Shown here piece after piece: positions 44,477 through 53,921 of a stretch of 64,000 nt of DNA. Where the stretch lies: assembly GCA_964596165.1 (NCBI GenBank), contig CAZQTW010000028.1:1-64000 (forward strand), written 5' to 3'. This DNA comes from CAYUQT01 sp964596165. Lineage in GTDB: Bacteria > Planctomycetota > Phycisphaerae > UBA1845 > JAFGLZ01. The first letter of the stretch is position 1, and each line of letters begins with the position of its first letter. Under the pieces are notes generated by a model. The model was not told the origin of the DNA and did not search any database. It saw nothing but the letters and a program-made list of their open reading frames with translations. Made by a program: the position numbers and the translations under genes.

Positions 44477-45367
44477 CTACGACGGCAGCCCTGCAACCCA
44501 TTCCTGCATCTCCTTCTCTCGTCGCTGCAACTCCGGGCTTATGTCCGTCCCCAGCGTCAACTTCGCCGTCAGACCACCGTCGACGGTGATGTCTATGCCG
44601 GTGACGAAACGTGATTCGTCCGAGGCCAGATACAGGGCGCAATAGGCGATGTCCTCGGGCAGTCCGGTGAGGTGAAGCGCCTGGTAATACTTGTAGCGTT
44701 CCTTGACCACGTCGCCAAATCGTCGCTGAAACTCGGCCTCGTATTCCTCCCCATATCGCCGTCTGATCGCCTCCGCCTGTTCGTGGACCTCGATCGCGCC
44801 CGGGGAGATCACGTTGGCGCGAATCCCGAATGGCGCCAGTTCCATTGCCAACCCCCGCGTTCCGGCGATGATGCCCCCTTTGCTGGCCGCGTAGACCGAG
44901 TAGGGTCCGGCCGTTGCCAGGGCGTGGACGGACGACATGTTGATGATCGACCCCCCGCCGGCCTTCTTCATGTGGGGGACGGCGAAGTGAGTGGTCATCC
45001 ACACGCTGCGCAGATTCGTGGCCATCAGACGGTCAAACTCTTCGACCGTTCGCGGGTCGTCGATCGCGTAGCAGGGCCAACCGACGCCCGCATTGTTGAC
45101 CAGAATGTCGATCCGGCCAAATTGCTCGACGGCAAACCCGATCATACGTTCGATGTCCTTCACAACCGCGACATCGGTGATGATGCTGGCGACGGCTCCG
45201 CCCGCGGCGGCAATGGCTTGGTGAACGTTGTCGAGCTGTTTCTTCGTCCGGGCGGCCAGCACGACCTTGGCGCCCTCGGCCGCGAACAGCCTGGCGATGC
45301 CCTCGCCGATTCCACGACCGGCGCCCGTGATGACCGCCACCTTGTCTTTCAACCTCATGTTACGCAC
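44477..45367 (-). CDS. SDR-family oxidoreductase
   Basis: 296 residues. Cofactor loop TGAGRGIGEG (about 15-24), NNAG at about 94, the serine in INMSSVHALA, YAASKGG as catalytic YxxxK, and ITVDGG near the end. An extra helical stretch (about 200-240, with RRFGDVVKERYKYYQALH) makes it longer than most SDRs. It could oxidise a sugar, sterol or acyl substrate. It begins directly after the plsY stop codon, in a GT4-plsY-SDR operon, so a lipid or glycolipid substrate is possible. An ATG three codons in (45358) is an alternative start. Confidence 0.85.
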   Translation of the reverse strand: MRNMRLKDKVAVITGAGRGIGEGIARLFAAEGAKVVLAARTKKQLDNVHQAIAAAGGAVASIITDVAVVKDIERMIGFAVEQFGRIDILVNNAGVGWPCYAIDDPRTVEEFDRLMATNLRSVWMTTHFAVPHMKKAGGGSIINMSSVHALATAGPYSVYAASKGGIIAGTRGLAMELAPFGIRANVISPGAIEVHEQAEAIRRRYGEEYEAEFQRRFGDVVKERYKYYQALHLTGLPEDIAYCALYLASDESRFVTGIDITVDGGLTAKLTLGTDISPELQRREKEMQEWVAGLPS

Positions 45368-46048
45368 CTAGCTCGATGAGCCGTCCTGCCCCCGCTCGAG
45401 ATGGTCCGGCGCCAATTCCTGTCCTGCCCGCAGCCGCTGAATGTTCGGCCAGTGCCGGATGACCACCAACGCGGCGATTGCCACGGCGAAGATCACCAGT
45501 GGGACAAGCGATCTCAGGGACCATCTCGCGGCCAAGGCCGTTCCCACCATCAGCAACGGAAACGCCACAACGGCCGCGATCGATGCCACCGAGATGTATC
45601 CGCTGGCCCACTTCACGATCCACCAGAGGACGAACGCCAGTAGGCCGGGCAGGGTGTAGTAGGGCCAGATCGCCAGCACGACGCCCAGCGCGGTGGCGAC
45701 TCCCCGACCGCCCCTGAACCCCAGGAAGATCGGGAGAAGATGCCCCAGGATGGCCGCAAGTGCCACCGCCAACCACGCCACCTGGCGCCAGGGGTCGACC
45801 TCGGCGCCCGGCGCGAGCCAACGTCCCGCGAGCAAGACGGGGACGAACCCTTTGAGGGCGTCGAGTACGAGAACGATGAAGAACCACGGCTTGCCCAAGA
45901 CCCGTCCGGCGTTGCTGGCCCCGATGTTCCGGCTTCCGACGTTTCGGATGTCCACACCCTTGATTAGACCGGCAATCAGACCGAACGGAATCGAGCCGGC
46001 CAGGTAGCCAATGACGACGAACAACACACACACGCTCATAAGGCTCAT
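45368..46048 (-). CDS. plsY: Glycerol-3-phosphate acyltransferase PlsY
   Basis: 226 residues with five or so membrane helices. Three PlsY motifs are clear: GYLAGSIPFGLIAG, RNVGSRNIGASNAGRVLGK (G-S-x-N-x-G-A-T/S-N), and FLGFRGGRGVATALGV. The enzyme transfers an acyl group from acyl-phosphate to glycerol-3-phosphate in phospholipid synthesis. Its start overlaps the preceding glycosyltransferase stop by four bases, and its stop is adjacent to the SDR start. Why a core lipid enzyme sits in an operon with a glycosyltransferase is not clear from sequence; glycolipid synthesis is an inference. Confidence 0.93.
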   Translation of the reverse strand: MSLMSVCVLFVVIGYLAGSIPFGLIAGLIKGVDIRNVGSRNIGASNAGRVLGKPWFFIVLVLDALKGFVPVLLAGRWLAPGAEVDPWRQVAWLAVALAAILGHLLPIFLGFRGGRGVATALGVVLAIWPYYTLPGLLAFVLWWIVKWASGYISVASIAAVVAFPLLMVGTALAARWSLRSLVPLVIFAVAIAALVVIRHWPNIQRLRAGQELAPDHLERGQDGSSS

Positions 46049-47217
46049 GACCTTTTCCTGTCGTGGCGCACTTCCTCGTAAACCTTCAACAGCTCCTCGG
46101 CGTGTCTGGCCATGCTCAGCCGGTCGCGGAGCCCTCGTCCCTGCGCGCCGCAGGCCCGGCGATGGTCGGGATCCGCCAAGCGTCGGATCCGATCGGCCAA
46201 CTGGTCCACCTCGTCGGCTGAATCAATGACATAACCATGGACTCCGTCCTCAATGACGTCGGCCGCGCCGTTGTGCCGCGTGGTTATGACGGGTAGGCCG
46301 CTGACCAACGCCTCGAGCACGACCCGGCTGCACGGATCGTAGTACGTGGGATGGATGCAGATGTCCGCAGCCTGGTAGAACGCCGCGGCCCGTTCGGTGG
46401 GTCCCACGAATGTCACGCGGTTGGCCACGCCTCGTCGTTGAGCCAATCGTTGAAAGCGACCTGGGTTATCGCGGCCGACAACCAGCAGCCGGACGGGCAG
46501 GCCCTCCTTCTCCGTCAACCGCGCGACGGCCTCAATACCCGGACCGACCCCCTTGAGCCTGAAATTGTGGGCTACCAGCAGGAGGGCGATGTCATCCGGG
46601 CCAAGACCGAATTGACCGCGAATCGCTTGGCGCTCGTCCGATCGGCGGTCCTCGAAATCGGACGGCGGGTCCACCCCGTTGAACACCAGCCGGATACGTC
46701 GGTTGTCCACGTGGTAGTGCCGTTGAAGCTGCGCGACGACGTAGTGGCTCAAGGCGGCGATCAACGGCCTGGGGCGGTGGGCGAAGACCTTGGCCTCTTG
46801 CCTCAACAACGACCGCTGTTTTGCGTTGAATCGGTTGGCGATCCGCTTGACGTCGCGCAACCAGGGCGATTGGACAAGGGCGAGATTTCGCTCGACGCTT
46901 TCGGCGACCGTCCCGCCGCGGGGCTGATAGACGTCGCATCGGATCATGGGCAACATGGAGTGGACGACGTCGAACCGCTCCCGCTCGATGGCGGCTTCGG
47001 CTCGCCGTATGAATTGTGAGGTTTGGGCGTTTCGCGTGGGCACCTGGACACGCAGCGAATGAACGGTCATTACCGGTGAACTCGGAATCCGACTGGCGGT
47101 GAACACGTGGACCTCACAACCCCGTCCGGCCAAGTGACGGATGAACTGGGTGGTGCTTGTCTCAGCCCCGCCGCGCCACGGTTCCAGCCGCTCTATGACG
47201 ATTGCGACTCTCATCAT
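46045..47217 (-). CDS. GT4-family glycosyltransferase (WaaG-like)
   Basis: 390 residues. The N-terminal Rossmann half has VAIVIERLEPWRGGAETST and GCEVHVFTA; the C-terminal half has VFNGVDPP, RLLVVGRDNPGRFQ, FVGPTERAAAFYQAADICIH and the nucleotide-sugar signature YDPCSRVVLEALVSGLPVIT followed by NGAADVIEDG. The pattern resembles LPS core glycosyltransferases such as WaaG (GT4). It probably adds a sugar to a lipid or lipopolysaccharide on the cytoplasmic face. First gene of the operon with plsY and the SDR. Start at 47217 (MMRVAIV) or one codon later. Confidence 0.88.
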   Translation of the reverse strand: MMRVAIVIERLEPWRGGAETSTTQFIRHLAGRGCEVHVFTASRIPSSPVMTVHSLRVQVPTRNAQTSQFIRRAEAAIERERFDVVHSMLPMIRCDVYQPRGGTVAESVERNLALVQSPWLRDVKRIANRFNAKQRSLLRQEAKVFAHRPRPLIAALSHYVVAQLQRHYHVDNRRIRLVFNGVDPPSDFEDRRSDERQAIRGQFGLGPDDIALLLVAHNFRLKGVGPGIEAVARLTEKEGLPVRLLVVGRDNPGRFQRLAQRRGVANRVTFVGPTERAAAFYQAADICIHPTYYDPCSRVVLEALVSGLPVITTRHNGAADVIEDGVHGYVIDSADEVDQLADRIRRLADPDHRRACGAQGRGLRDRLSMARHAEELLKVYEEVRHDRKRS

Positions 47218-47444
47218 CGCGGGAATTGTACCACCACAACCGTCGGCTGGCTAAGGGTTTGGCGGTGTTGACTCATCGTCTTGGGCGTTGAGATGCCCCG
47301 CGAGCCGGGGCGCGGCGTTCACCTTGTTTTTCAAGGGGCAATCGGATAAGCTGAATAACCTGTCGATGCGCGGTCGGGCTGAATTCAGCACCGACCGCTC
47401 TGCATTGAGTCGGCCGCGTGTTCGCCGTCGGAAAGGTGTCAGCC

Positions 47445-48518
47445 GTGGCAAAAGGCAAGAGATCTCCCGCGCTGTTTGAGGTCATCAATCGCGCTCAGAT
47501 CAGTGGTCAGGAGCCTCGCCTCCAGATACCGCAATGGTGGCGGAATACCCTTGAGGCCGCTCAGGGCGATCCGAATCTCGCTCCGCCCCCTTCGCCGGAA
47601 GGCACGGTGGTCCGGCAAGAGCCCGCGGAGAACGAGGCGCTCAAAGACCCGGCACCGCCGCCGATTACCGAACATCCGGCGATTGCGACGCCAACCCTGC
47701 CGATCCGGCCCGAACCGGATTGGACTCAGGAAGAGGAAGAGGAAAGCCACGCATCCGAGAGTCTGGATGAGGCACCGCAACCTGGTTGGACGACGGAGTC
47801 CGACCCGCCGACCGAATCATCCGCAGATGTGCCGTCGAGCATCGTCCGGGTCTCGGACGGACGGATCATGTTCTCGCTCGATCTGGCCGGCGCCGTGATC
47901 ACGGTGGGCGTCGTGATCCTGACGCTGACGGCGAGCTTCGTGATTGGGCATCATTACGGCCGCGGGACGGGCTATGAACTGGCTCGTCAGTCGCTACAGG
48001 ATCAAGCGGTCGACAGCGTCGAGCGAGCACGTCGCATGCAGCCCGACGGGTCGGTCTTGGCGTTGGGCAACTCGGATCCGTCGGCCGGTTCGGTCAAGGC
48101 TTCGGTGGTTCCGGCGCGCAGGCCGTCGGCGCCATCCGCGCCCGCGGTTTCCAAGCCGAGTGAGTCGGAATCGCCCGCCAAGGTCAGCCGCCACCTCGGC
48201 TGGAATTACCTGCTGATCCAGCACTGCCGCGGAGAGGACGCCCGTAATGAGGCCATGAAAGCCGAGCGGTTCATCTGCTCTCAGCTTCCGGCCGAGAACG
48301 GACAACCACCCGTGACCGTCGAACCCCATCCCGATGGAGGGTTCATGGTGCTCAGCACCTTGGGTTACGCCTCGGGTGATGCCGTCGGCAAGGAGGCGTT
48401 CCGCAGGTTTCAGGAATCCATCGTGAATGTCGGCAAGCTGTACCGCCAGCGGGGCGGTGGTTACGACTTCCGAGATGCCTACGCCATGAAACTATCGCGC
48501 ATACCGAAAGGAAGGTAG
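47445..48518 (+). CDS. Bitopic membrane protein with C-terminal SPOR-like domain
   Basis: About 357 residues from GTG 47445. A short conserved start (AKGKRSPALFEVINRAQIS) and acidic low-complexity linker (about 45-145) precede one membrane helix (DLAGAVITVGVVILTLTASFVIG). Behind it is a spacer rich in P, S and V, and then a domain with SPOR-like features (GWNYLLIQHCRGEDARNEAM and DGGFMVLSTLGYASGD) that probably lies in the periplasm and may bind peptidoglycan. The type is common in planctomycetes. The GTG at 47445 has a GAAAGG upstream; the frame extends nine codons to 47418. It precedes the small basic protein gene by two bases. Confidence 0.65.
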   Translation: MAKGKRSPALFEVINRAQISGQEPRLQIPQWWRNTLEAAQGDPNLAPPPSPEGTVVRQEPAENEALKDPAPPPITEHPAIATPTLPIRPEPDWTQEEEEESHASESLDEAPQPGWTTESDPPTESSADVPSSIVRVSDGRIMFSLDLAGAVITVGVVILTLTASFVIGHHYGRGTGYELARQSLQDQAVDSVERARRMQPDGSVLALGNSDPSAGSVKASVVPARRPSAPSAPAVSKPSESESPAKVSRHLGWNYLLIQHCRGEDARNEAMKAERFICSQLPAENGQPPVTVEPHPDGGFMVLSTLGYASGDAVGKEAFRRFQESIVNVGKLYRQRGGGYDFRDAYAMKLSRIPKGR

Positions 48519-48520
48519 TG

Positions 48521-48835
48521 ATGTCGTTGGATCGAACACTTAAGAGCCGCAGTGCCCTGATTCGCCATCGCAACGTGTTGAGTCGGGCCGAGCGGTTGGA
48601 GAAGCTGGCAGATGAGGAGCGGTGGGACGAGTCGAAGAGTGTCTTCGGACTGCCGAAGGTCGCCCATCGCAAGAGCGCCGCGGGACACAAAGGCAAGAAG
48701 GAAGAGAAACCGGCGGCCGAGGGCGCTGTGGCCGAAGGCGCCGGGGCGCCGCCCGAGGCGACGGCCGATGCCAAGAAGCCGGCGGACGCCAAGAAGTCGG
48801 CCGATGCCAAGAAGCCGGCGGATAAGAAGGGCTAA
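48521..48835 (+). CDS. PVC-type small basic protein with Lys/Ala-rich tail
   Basis: 104 residues. The first 50 contain HRNVLSRAERLEKLADEERW and SVFGLPKVAHRK, the signature of the short basic protein known from Verrucomicrobia, Chlamydiae and Planctomycetes (I recall it as TIGR04137; function unknown, possibly ribosome-linked). Usual members are about 50-60 residues. This one carries a tail with repeated KKPADAKKSADAKKPAD, resembling nucleic-acid-binding tails. ATG 48521 follows GGAAGG; a GTG at 48518 overlaps the previous stop codon as TAGTG. Confidence 0.8.
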   Translation: MSLDRTLKSRSALIRHRNVLSRAERLEKLADEERWDESKSVFGLPKVAHRKSAAGHKGKKEEKPAAEGAVAEGAGAPPEATADAKKPADAKKSADAKKPADKKG

Positions 48836-48925
48836 CGTGCTCATTGGATCGGATTGCCTGGCGGCCGCCGTGCGGTGAAACGCGGCGGCCGTTTGCTTTG
48901 ATCGACAACGTAAGGGAAACGCGCC

Positions 48926-50041
48926 ATGTCATCGGACCGGTTCATCGCCAAGCGGATGGGACTCATCGACGCCTCCGGCGTTCGTCGAATGTTCGAGCTG
49001 GCGTCCTCTCGACCCAACGCGATCAGCTTTACCATCGGCCAGCCGGATTTCGATGTGCCCGAGCCCTGCAAGGCCGAGGCCATTCGCGCGATCCGGTCCG
49101 GTCGGAATGCGTACACGGTAACCCAAGGTATCCCCGAGCTCCGCAAGCGAATCGCCGAAGAACTGAAACGCCGGTATGACTGGTCGCCGGGCGTCATCGT
49201 GACCTCAGGCACGTCGGGCGGCATCCTGCTGACCCTGTTGGCTTGTCTCGACCCCGGAGACGAGGTCATCCTGACCGATCCGTATTTCGTGCTTTACAAG
49301 CACGTGATCAACATGCTGGGCGGCAAACCGGTCTTTGTGAGCAGCTATCCCGACTTCCGCATGCCCATCGCCGGCATCGAGGCCGCCGTCACGAAACGGA
49401 CGCGGATTCTGCTGCTGAACTCGCCGTGCAACCCGACGGGCACGATCTACAGTGAAGGGGATCTCAAGGCCGCCGCCGAGCTGGCCCGCAAGCACGACCT
49501 GCTCGTCGTCACCGACGAGATCTACGCCGACCTGACGTTTGACGGCGCCTGTCCGAGCATCGTGCCCCACGCCCCCGAGCGGACGATTCTTCTCAGGGGC
49601 TTCAGCAAAGGCCACGCCATGACCGGCTGGCGGCTGGGCTACGCGGCCGGACCCGAACCGTTAATCCAAGAGATGATCAAGGTTCAACAGTACACCTTCG
49701 TCTGCGCGCCGAGCATGGTTCAGTACGCCGGTGTGGTGGCCATGGACACCGATGTCTCAAGTCATGTGGCGGACTATCGCCACAAGCGCGATCTGGTCTA
49801 CAACGGACTCAAGGACGCGTTCGAGGTCGTGCGGCCCGGAGGCGGTTTCTACATCTTTCCGAAGACGCCGAAGAAGTATGCGAACGCAACGGAGTTTGTT
49901 ACGGTGGCCGCCGAGCACGACGTGATCATCGTTCCCGGCAATGTCTTCAGCGGCCGCGACACGCACTTCCGGATCAGCTACGCCACCACGGACGACAAGA
50001 TCGTCCGCGGCTGCGAAATTCTGTCCAAACTGGCCCAGTAG
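48926..50041 (+). CDS. Class I/II PLP-dependent aminotransferase
   Basis: 371 residues. The aspartate-aminotransferase fold is clear: FTIGQPDFDVPEP, YTVTQGIPELRKRIA, TSGTSGGILLTLLACLDPGD, LNSPCNPTGTIYSE, VVTDEIYADLTFDG, and the PLP lysine (Lys228) in RGFSKGHAMTGWRLGY. The C-terminal arginine that binds the substrate carboxylate is in THFRISYAT. It probably moves amino groups between an amino acid and 2-oxoglutarate; the substrate is not fixed by sequence. Closest in pattern to aspartate/alanine aminotransferases of the PatA type. No neighbours in a pathway. Confidence 0.9.
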   Translation: MSSDRFIAKRMGLIDASGVRRMFELASSRPNAISFTIGQPDFDVPEPCKAEAIRAIRSGRNAYTVTQGIPELRKRIAEELKRRYDWSPGVIVTSGTSGGILLTLLACLDPGDEVILTDPYFVLYKHVINMLGGKPVFVSSYPDFRMPIAGIEAAVTKRTRILLLNSPCNPTGTIYSEGDLKAAAELARKHDLLVVTDEIYADLTFDGACPSIVPHAPERTILLRGFSKGHAMTGWRLGYAAGPEPLIQEMIKVQQYTFVCAPSMVQYAGVVAMDTDVSSHVADYRHKRDLVYNGLKDAFEVVRPGGGFYIFPKTPKKYANATEFVTVAAEHDVIIVPGNVFSGRDTHFRISYATTDDKIVRGCEILSKLAQ

Positions 50042-50056
50042 AGATCGACGAACGGG

Positions 50057-51856
50057 CTATCGCGATCGGCCGGGCGGCGGCAGCGTCAATTTGACCTCTT
50101 TGTTCATCGCCGGGATGGGGACAACGATCGTTCTCAGTTGACGCGGCGGCGCCTGGCGATGGTGATACACGCGGAGTTCGACATCGGCCCACGCCGGGTC
50201 GCCGCAGGCCAGCGGAAATCGACCGATCAGTTCGAATCGGTCCGTGTCCGTCAGCATGCTTCGCAGGACCTTGGCGGCCGGTTCGTCCCAGTCGGCCCTT
50301 GCCGCCTCCGGCATGTCGGGCAACTGGGATTCGACCACGATGTAACGGATGCCGTACTGATGGAGCAGTTCGGTGATCTTCTCCGGGGTATCGCGATGGG
50401 TGGTGTGCCGCCAGCGGGCCCTGGCCGCTCGAGAGTAGAGCATCTTGCTTCCTCGGAGTGTGATGATCCGGTCGGCCGCTCCGGGATTGGCACGGACGTC
50501 GAAGACGAACTGCCCGTCGCGGACGGCGTCGACCAGAACGACATCCGCGTCGCCGCGCTGCACGAGCAATTGGACGGCGGCGGCGTAGTCCGGCAATCGC
50601 CGCGTCGGCGTCATGACGCCGGAAACAAACTGATAGCCGATCAGCAGAGTCAGTACGACCAACCCGACCGGCACCTTTCGCCGGCGGGGCCAGTAAGTCC
50701 AGCCTCGGCCCGTCAACAGCGTCACCGCCGGTATCGCAAAAAACAAATAACGCGGTTCCTTCCAGGCCACCAACGTCTGTTGAAGCCAGACGATGCCGAA
50801 CCAGAGAAGGACGAACCGGATTCCTTGCCACTGTCGCTGTACGATGATGGCGGCCATTCCGATCAGATACGCGACGATCAACGGCCAGCCGAGGATCTCG
50901 TCGCACCATTGGAAGTACTGGGTATACGTGTTCCACTCGCCGAGATGATGCCAGGGGCGCCGGCCGGAGACGAGGCTGCGGCTGAAATCGGCATCGGCGT
51001 AGTACTTGTCGACGAGGCCGTATGCACCGAGAATCGCGAGGATCAGCAGGGCCGCGGAGGCGACCATCATCGCCAGTCTTACCTCGCTCAATCGCGGCTT
51101 GCCCGTCCTTTTGGGCGGCCAATTGCCACGAAACGTCGCCACTGCCCCGACGACAACCAGGTGAAGCGCAAACAGAGCCGGCAGGAACAGGGTCGTCTGC
51201 TTGGTGAGGATTGCCGCGGCGGTGCAGAGCGCGCACAGGATGGTCCATCGCCACGAGGGCCCGGCATACCACTTGCGGTAGCAGACGGTCGCGAGGATTG
51301 CCATTGCCGCGGCGGGCCACTCCAGCATCACGTCCCGGAGCCACGGCAAACCGAACGGGACCGTGGCCATCAAACCGGCCGCACACCAGGCAGCGGGGCG
51401 GCCGAACAACAACACACCAAGGCAGTACAATCCAAGGACGGCCGGCAAGGCCATGAATACGACCGTGCCTCGGGCGACGGCCTCACTTACGCCGAAGAGC
51501 GCATAGGCGGCCGCCTCGATCAACGGATGGAACGGTGGGTAGTACACCAGCAATCCGAGACAGGGATAGCGAGCGTAGTACTGCGCGGCCCAGTCGGAGA
51601 GCTTTTGGCCGCCCGCGCGGGTTCGCACGAGATCGTACAAGGCGACGCCGTCCATGGCATGAAGCGGGGCATCGGACCAGCCGAATCCTCCGACGCGGAT
51701 GTCCTTGCAGCCGAGAACGAGGACCATGACGGCGAGCACGACCATCGCGGCGACGTCGAAAGCGAGCCGACGGTGCCGGTCGGTCGGCCATTCCGCCGGC
51801 ACCACGCGGACCTCTTGGAGCCATCGGCGGCGACGCTGTTGACCTCGGCGATTCAC
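50057..51856 (-). CDS. GT39/ArnT-like membrane glycosyltransferase
   Basis: 599 residues with about ten membrane helices in the first two thirds. The first extracytoplasmic loop has SDAPLHAMDGVALYDLV, where the acidic residues of GT-C enzymes stand; then come PPFHPLIEAAAYALFGVSE and the helix-loop pattern of PMT/ArnT/GT39 proteins, with VAWKEPRYLFFAIPAVTLL later. The C-terminal soluble domain (about 430-599) contains YGIRYIVVESQLPDM. GT-C enzymes use polyprenyl-phosphate sugars outside the membrane. It converges with the aminotransferase gene 16 bases away. Confidence 0.78.
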   Translation of the reverse strand: MNRRGQQRRRRWLQEVRVVPAEWPTDRHRRLAFDVAAMVVLAVMVLVLGCKDIRVGGFGWSDAPLHAMDGVALYDLVRTRAGGQKLSDWAAQYYARYPCLGLLVYYPPFHPLIEAAAYALFGVSEAVARGTVVFMALPAVLGLYCLGVLLFGRPAAWCAAGLMATVPFGLPWLRDVMLEWPAAAMAILATVCYRKWYAGPSWRWTILCALCTAAAILTKQTTLFLPALFALHLVVVGAVATFRGNWPPKRTGKPRLSEVRLAMMVASAALLILAILGAYGLVDKYYADADFSRSLVSGRRPWHHLGEWNTYTQYFQWCDEILGWPLIVAYLIGMAAIIVQRQWQGIRFVLLWFGIVWLQQTLVAWKEPRYLFFAIPAVTLLTGRGWTYWPRRRKVPVGLVVLTLLIGYQFVSGVMTPTRRLPDYAAAVQLLVQRGDADVVLVDAVRDGQFVFDVRANPGAADRIITLRGSKMLYSRAARARWRHTTHRDTPEKITELLHQYGIRYIVVESQLPDMPEAARADWDEPAAKVLRSMLTDTDRFELIGRFPLACGDPAWADVELRVYHHRQAPPRQLRTIVVPIPAMNKEVKLTLPPPGRSR

Positions 51857-52055
51857 GGGGCTGCTTTTCCCTTGCGATATGCGGCGTCACGCGAATCCGG
51901 GAAGACACGCGTGACCCGACTGGAGACTAGTATTTCGAGAGCGCGCAAGCAAGCGTTTTCTACCGCCCCTCCATGGAACAGCGCGATTGCGAGTGTCTGC
52001 CCGTCCCGCCGGGCTTTTCTTGCGGGGCGGAGCTCCGTTTCATCCGTCGTGAAGG

Positions 52056-53783
52056 TCACTCCGGCCACTGGAAATCCACGACCTGGAGTTCGATGGTTCT
52101 GCGCCCGTTGAACTCGTTGACGATGGGTTCAAATGCGAGTCGACAGCGACGATGGTCGCGCAGGAGTTGCTCGCATCCGGCCTGTCCGAAGGCAATGGCC
52201 TTGCGAATCGTGTCGCCCTCTCGGACAGTGAGCTGGATGTGTTCGCCGCCCTTGCCGACGACACGGGGTTCGCCGGACAGCTCGACCCAAGGCGTGGCCC
52301 AGCGAGGTCTCGGATTGCCGGTTCCGAACGGGCCGAGTCGCTGAAGCTCCGCAATTGCCGGTTCGGTCAGGTCGGACAGTCCGATCTCGCCCTCAAGCCG
52401 GACTTGGGTCTTCAGATCGAACGCGGTGAGGGTGTTGTTGGCATACGTCGTGAAGGCATCGGCAAAGGCCTCGACGGCTTCCGCCTTGATTCGCAAGCCC
52501 GCCGCCATCGCGTGGCCCCCGAAGCCGATGAGATGCTGTCCGCATCGCTCCAATGCCCGGTACATGTGAAAATGCCGAATGCTGCGGGCGGATCCTTGGC
52601 CGAGACCGGATTCCAATCCGATTAAGACGGTTGGCCGACAGAACTCATCCACCAAACGAGAAGCAACAATTCCGATCACGCCGACGTGCCAGCCCTCTCG
52701 CGCGAGAACAATCGCCCGTCGATGGTCGCCGTCCATCCGTGCGTCGATCACCATCTGCCGGGCCTCTCGGAGGATCTTCTTCTCGAGCGCCTGGCGCTGA
52801 CGATTCTGCTGATCCAGGTACAGGGCAATCTCGCGGGCACGGGTGGCATCGGCACGGGTGAGCAATTCGACGGCAAGTCGAGCGTGTCCCATCCGACCGA
52901 TGGCATTCAACCGTGGAGCCAGCACGAATCCGACATGATACGAATCCAGCCGCTCGCCTTCGAGACCGGCGACCTCGATCAACGCCCGGATGCCCGGCGT
53001 CCGACAGTGCCGTAGGCCGATGAGGCCGTGACGAGCGAGGATACGATTCTCACCCACGAGGGGAACGACGTCGGCGATCGTTCCCAGTGCGACCAGCGCG
53101 ACGGCCTCCACCAGAAACTCGCGATAAGCGTCCGACACCCGGCCGGAAAACCCGGGCGTCAGGCGCTGCGCCACCGCCCAGGCCAGCTTCATCGCCACCC
53201 CCGCGCCGGACAGGTGGGGATTGGGATAGTCCGCCAGTCCCGAATGGACGACGGCAACCGCCTCCGGCAATTGACGGGGGAGGGTGTGATGATCGGTGAT
53301 GATCAGGTCGACGCCCAATTCGCGCGCCCGGCGGGCCTGTTCGTGCGCCGTGATTCCGCAGTCAACAGTCACAATCAGCTTGGCACCGTCTGCCGCCAAC
53401 CGCTCCAGCGCATCCGTGTTGAGGCCGTATCCCTCTTCCACGCGGTGGGGAACATAGAAGTCACATTGAGCGCCTGCGATCCTCAGACAGTGCCACAGAA
53501 CCGAGATCCCCGTAATGCCGTCCACATCGTAGTCGCCGTAAACGACGATGGGCTCACGATTGCGGACCGCCGTCGCGATACGTTCCGACGCCGCGGTTGT
53601 GTCTGAGAGCATCTCCGGTGGGTACAAATCGCCGAGCTGCGGATCAAGGAAACGACGTGCCTCATCGATTCCCTCCAGCCCGCGGTTGTGTAACACCTGT
53701 GCGACGATCGGCGCGATTCCCAGTCGGGCGGCCATGTCATTGCGGCCCGACCAGGGCGGTGGAATGATCCATTGTCTGGCCAT
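52056..53783 (-). CDS. recJ: Single-stranded-DNA exonuclease RecJ
   Basis: About 575 residues from MARQWIIPPP at 53783, the usual N-terminal pattern. DHH motifs are present: YGDYDVDGITG, TVDCGITAHEQ, and the signature ITDHHTLP. The DHHA1 domain shows as QGSARSIRHFHMYRAL and IGFGGHAMAAGL. The OB-like C-terminal domain has FDLKTQVRLEGEIGLSDL and GPFGTGNPRP. RecJ degrades 5' ends in recombination and mismatch repair. The longer frame (from 53864) adds cysteine/arginine-rich residues unlike the family. Confidence 0.93.
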   Translation of the reverse strand: MARQWIIPPPWSGRNDMAARLGIAPIVAQVLHNRGLEGIDEARRFLDPQLGDLYPPEMLSDTTAASERIATAVRNREPIVVYGDYDVDGITGISVLWHCLRIAGAQCDFYVPHRVEEGYGLNTDALERLAADGAKLIVTVDCGITAHEQARRARELGVDLIITDHHTLPRQLPEAVAVVHSGLADYPNPHLSGAGVAMKLAWAVAQRLTPGFSGRVSDAYREFLVEAVALVALGTIADVVPLVGENRILARHGLIGLRHCRTPGIRALIEVAGLEGERLDSYHVGFVLAPRLNAIGRMGHARLAVELLTRADATRAREIALYLDQQNRQRQALEKKILREARQMVIDARMDGDHRRAIVLAREGWHVGVIGIVASRLVDEFCRPTVLIGLESGLGQGSARSIRHFHMYRALERCGQHLIGFGGHAMAAGLRIKAEAVEAFADAFTTYANNTLTAFDLKTQVRLEGEIGLSDLTEPAIAELQRLGPFGTGNPRPRWATPWVELSGEPRVVGKGGEHIQLTVREGDTIRKAIAFGQAGCEQLLRDHRRCRLAFEPIVNEFNGRRTIELQVVDFQWPE

Positions 53784-53921
53784 CGATAGCCCCGACCTCC
53801 GTGGGGGATCGGCCGGCATTGTACAACAAGAATGGGCGTCGCGCAAACGAAAACGGCACCGCAAGGTCGCGATGCCGTTGATTCCGCCGGAAATGCATCC
53901 AACGGTCGGCTGAAGGGATGA

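Noticed and set aside
50138..52111. 657-codon plus-strand frame opposite the GT39-like gene
   Set aside because: Its product has no membrane helices or family motif, whereas the minus strand has clear GT-C features; a G+C-rich shadow.
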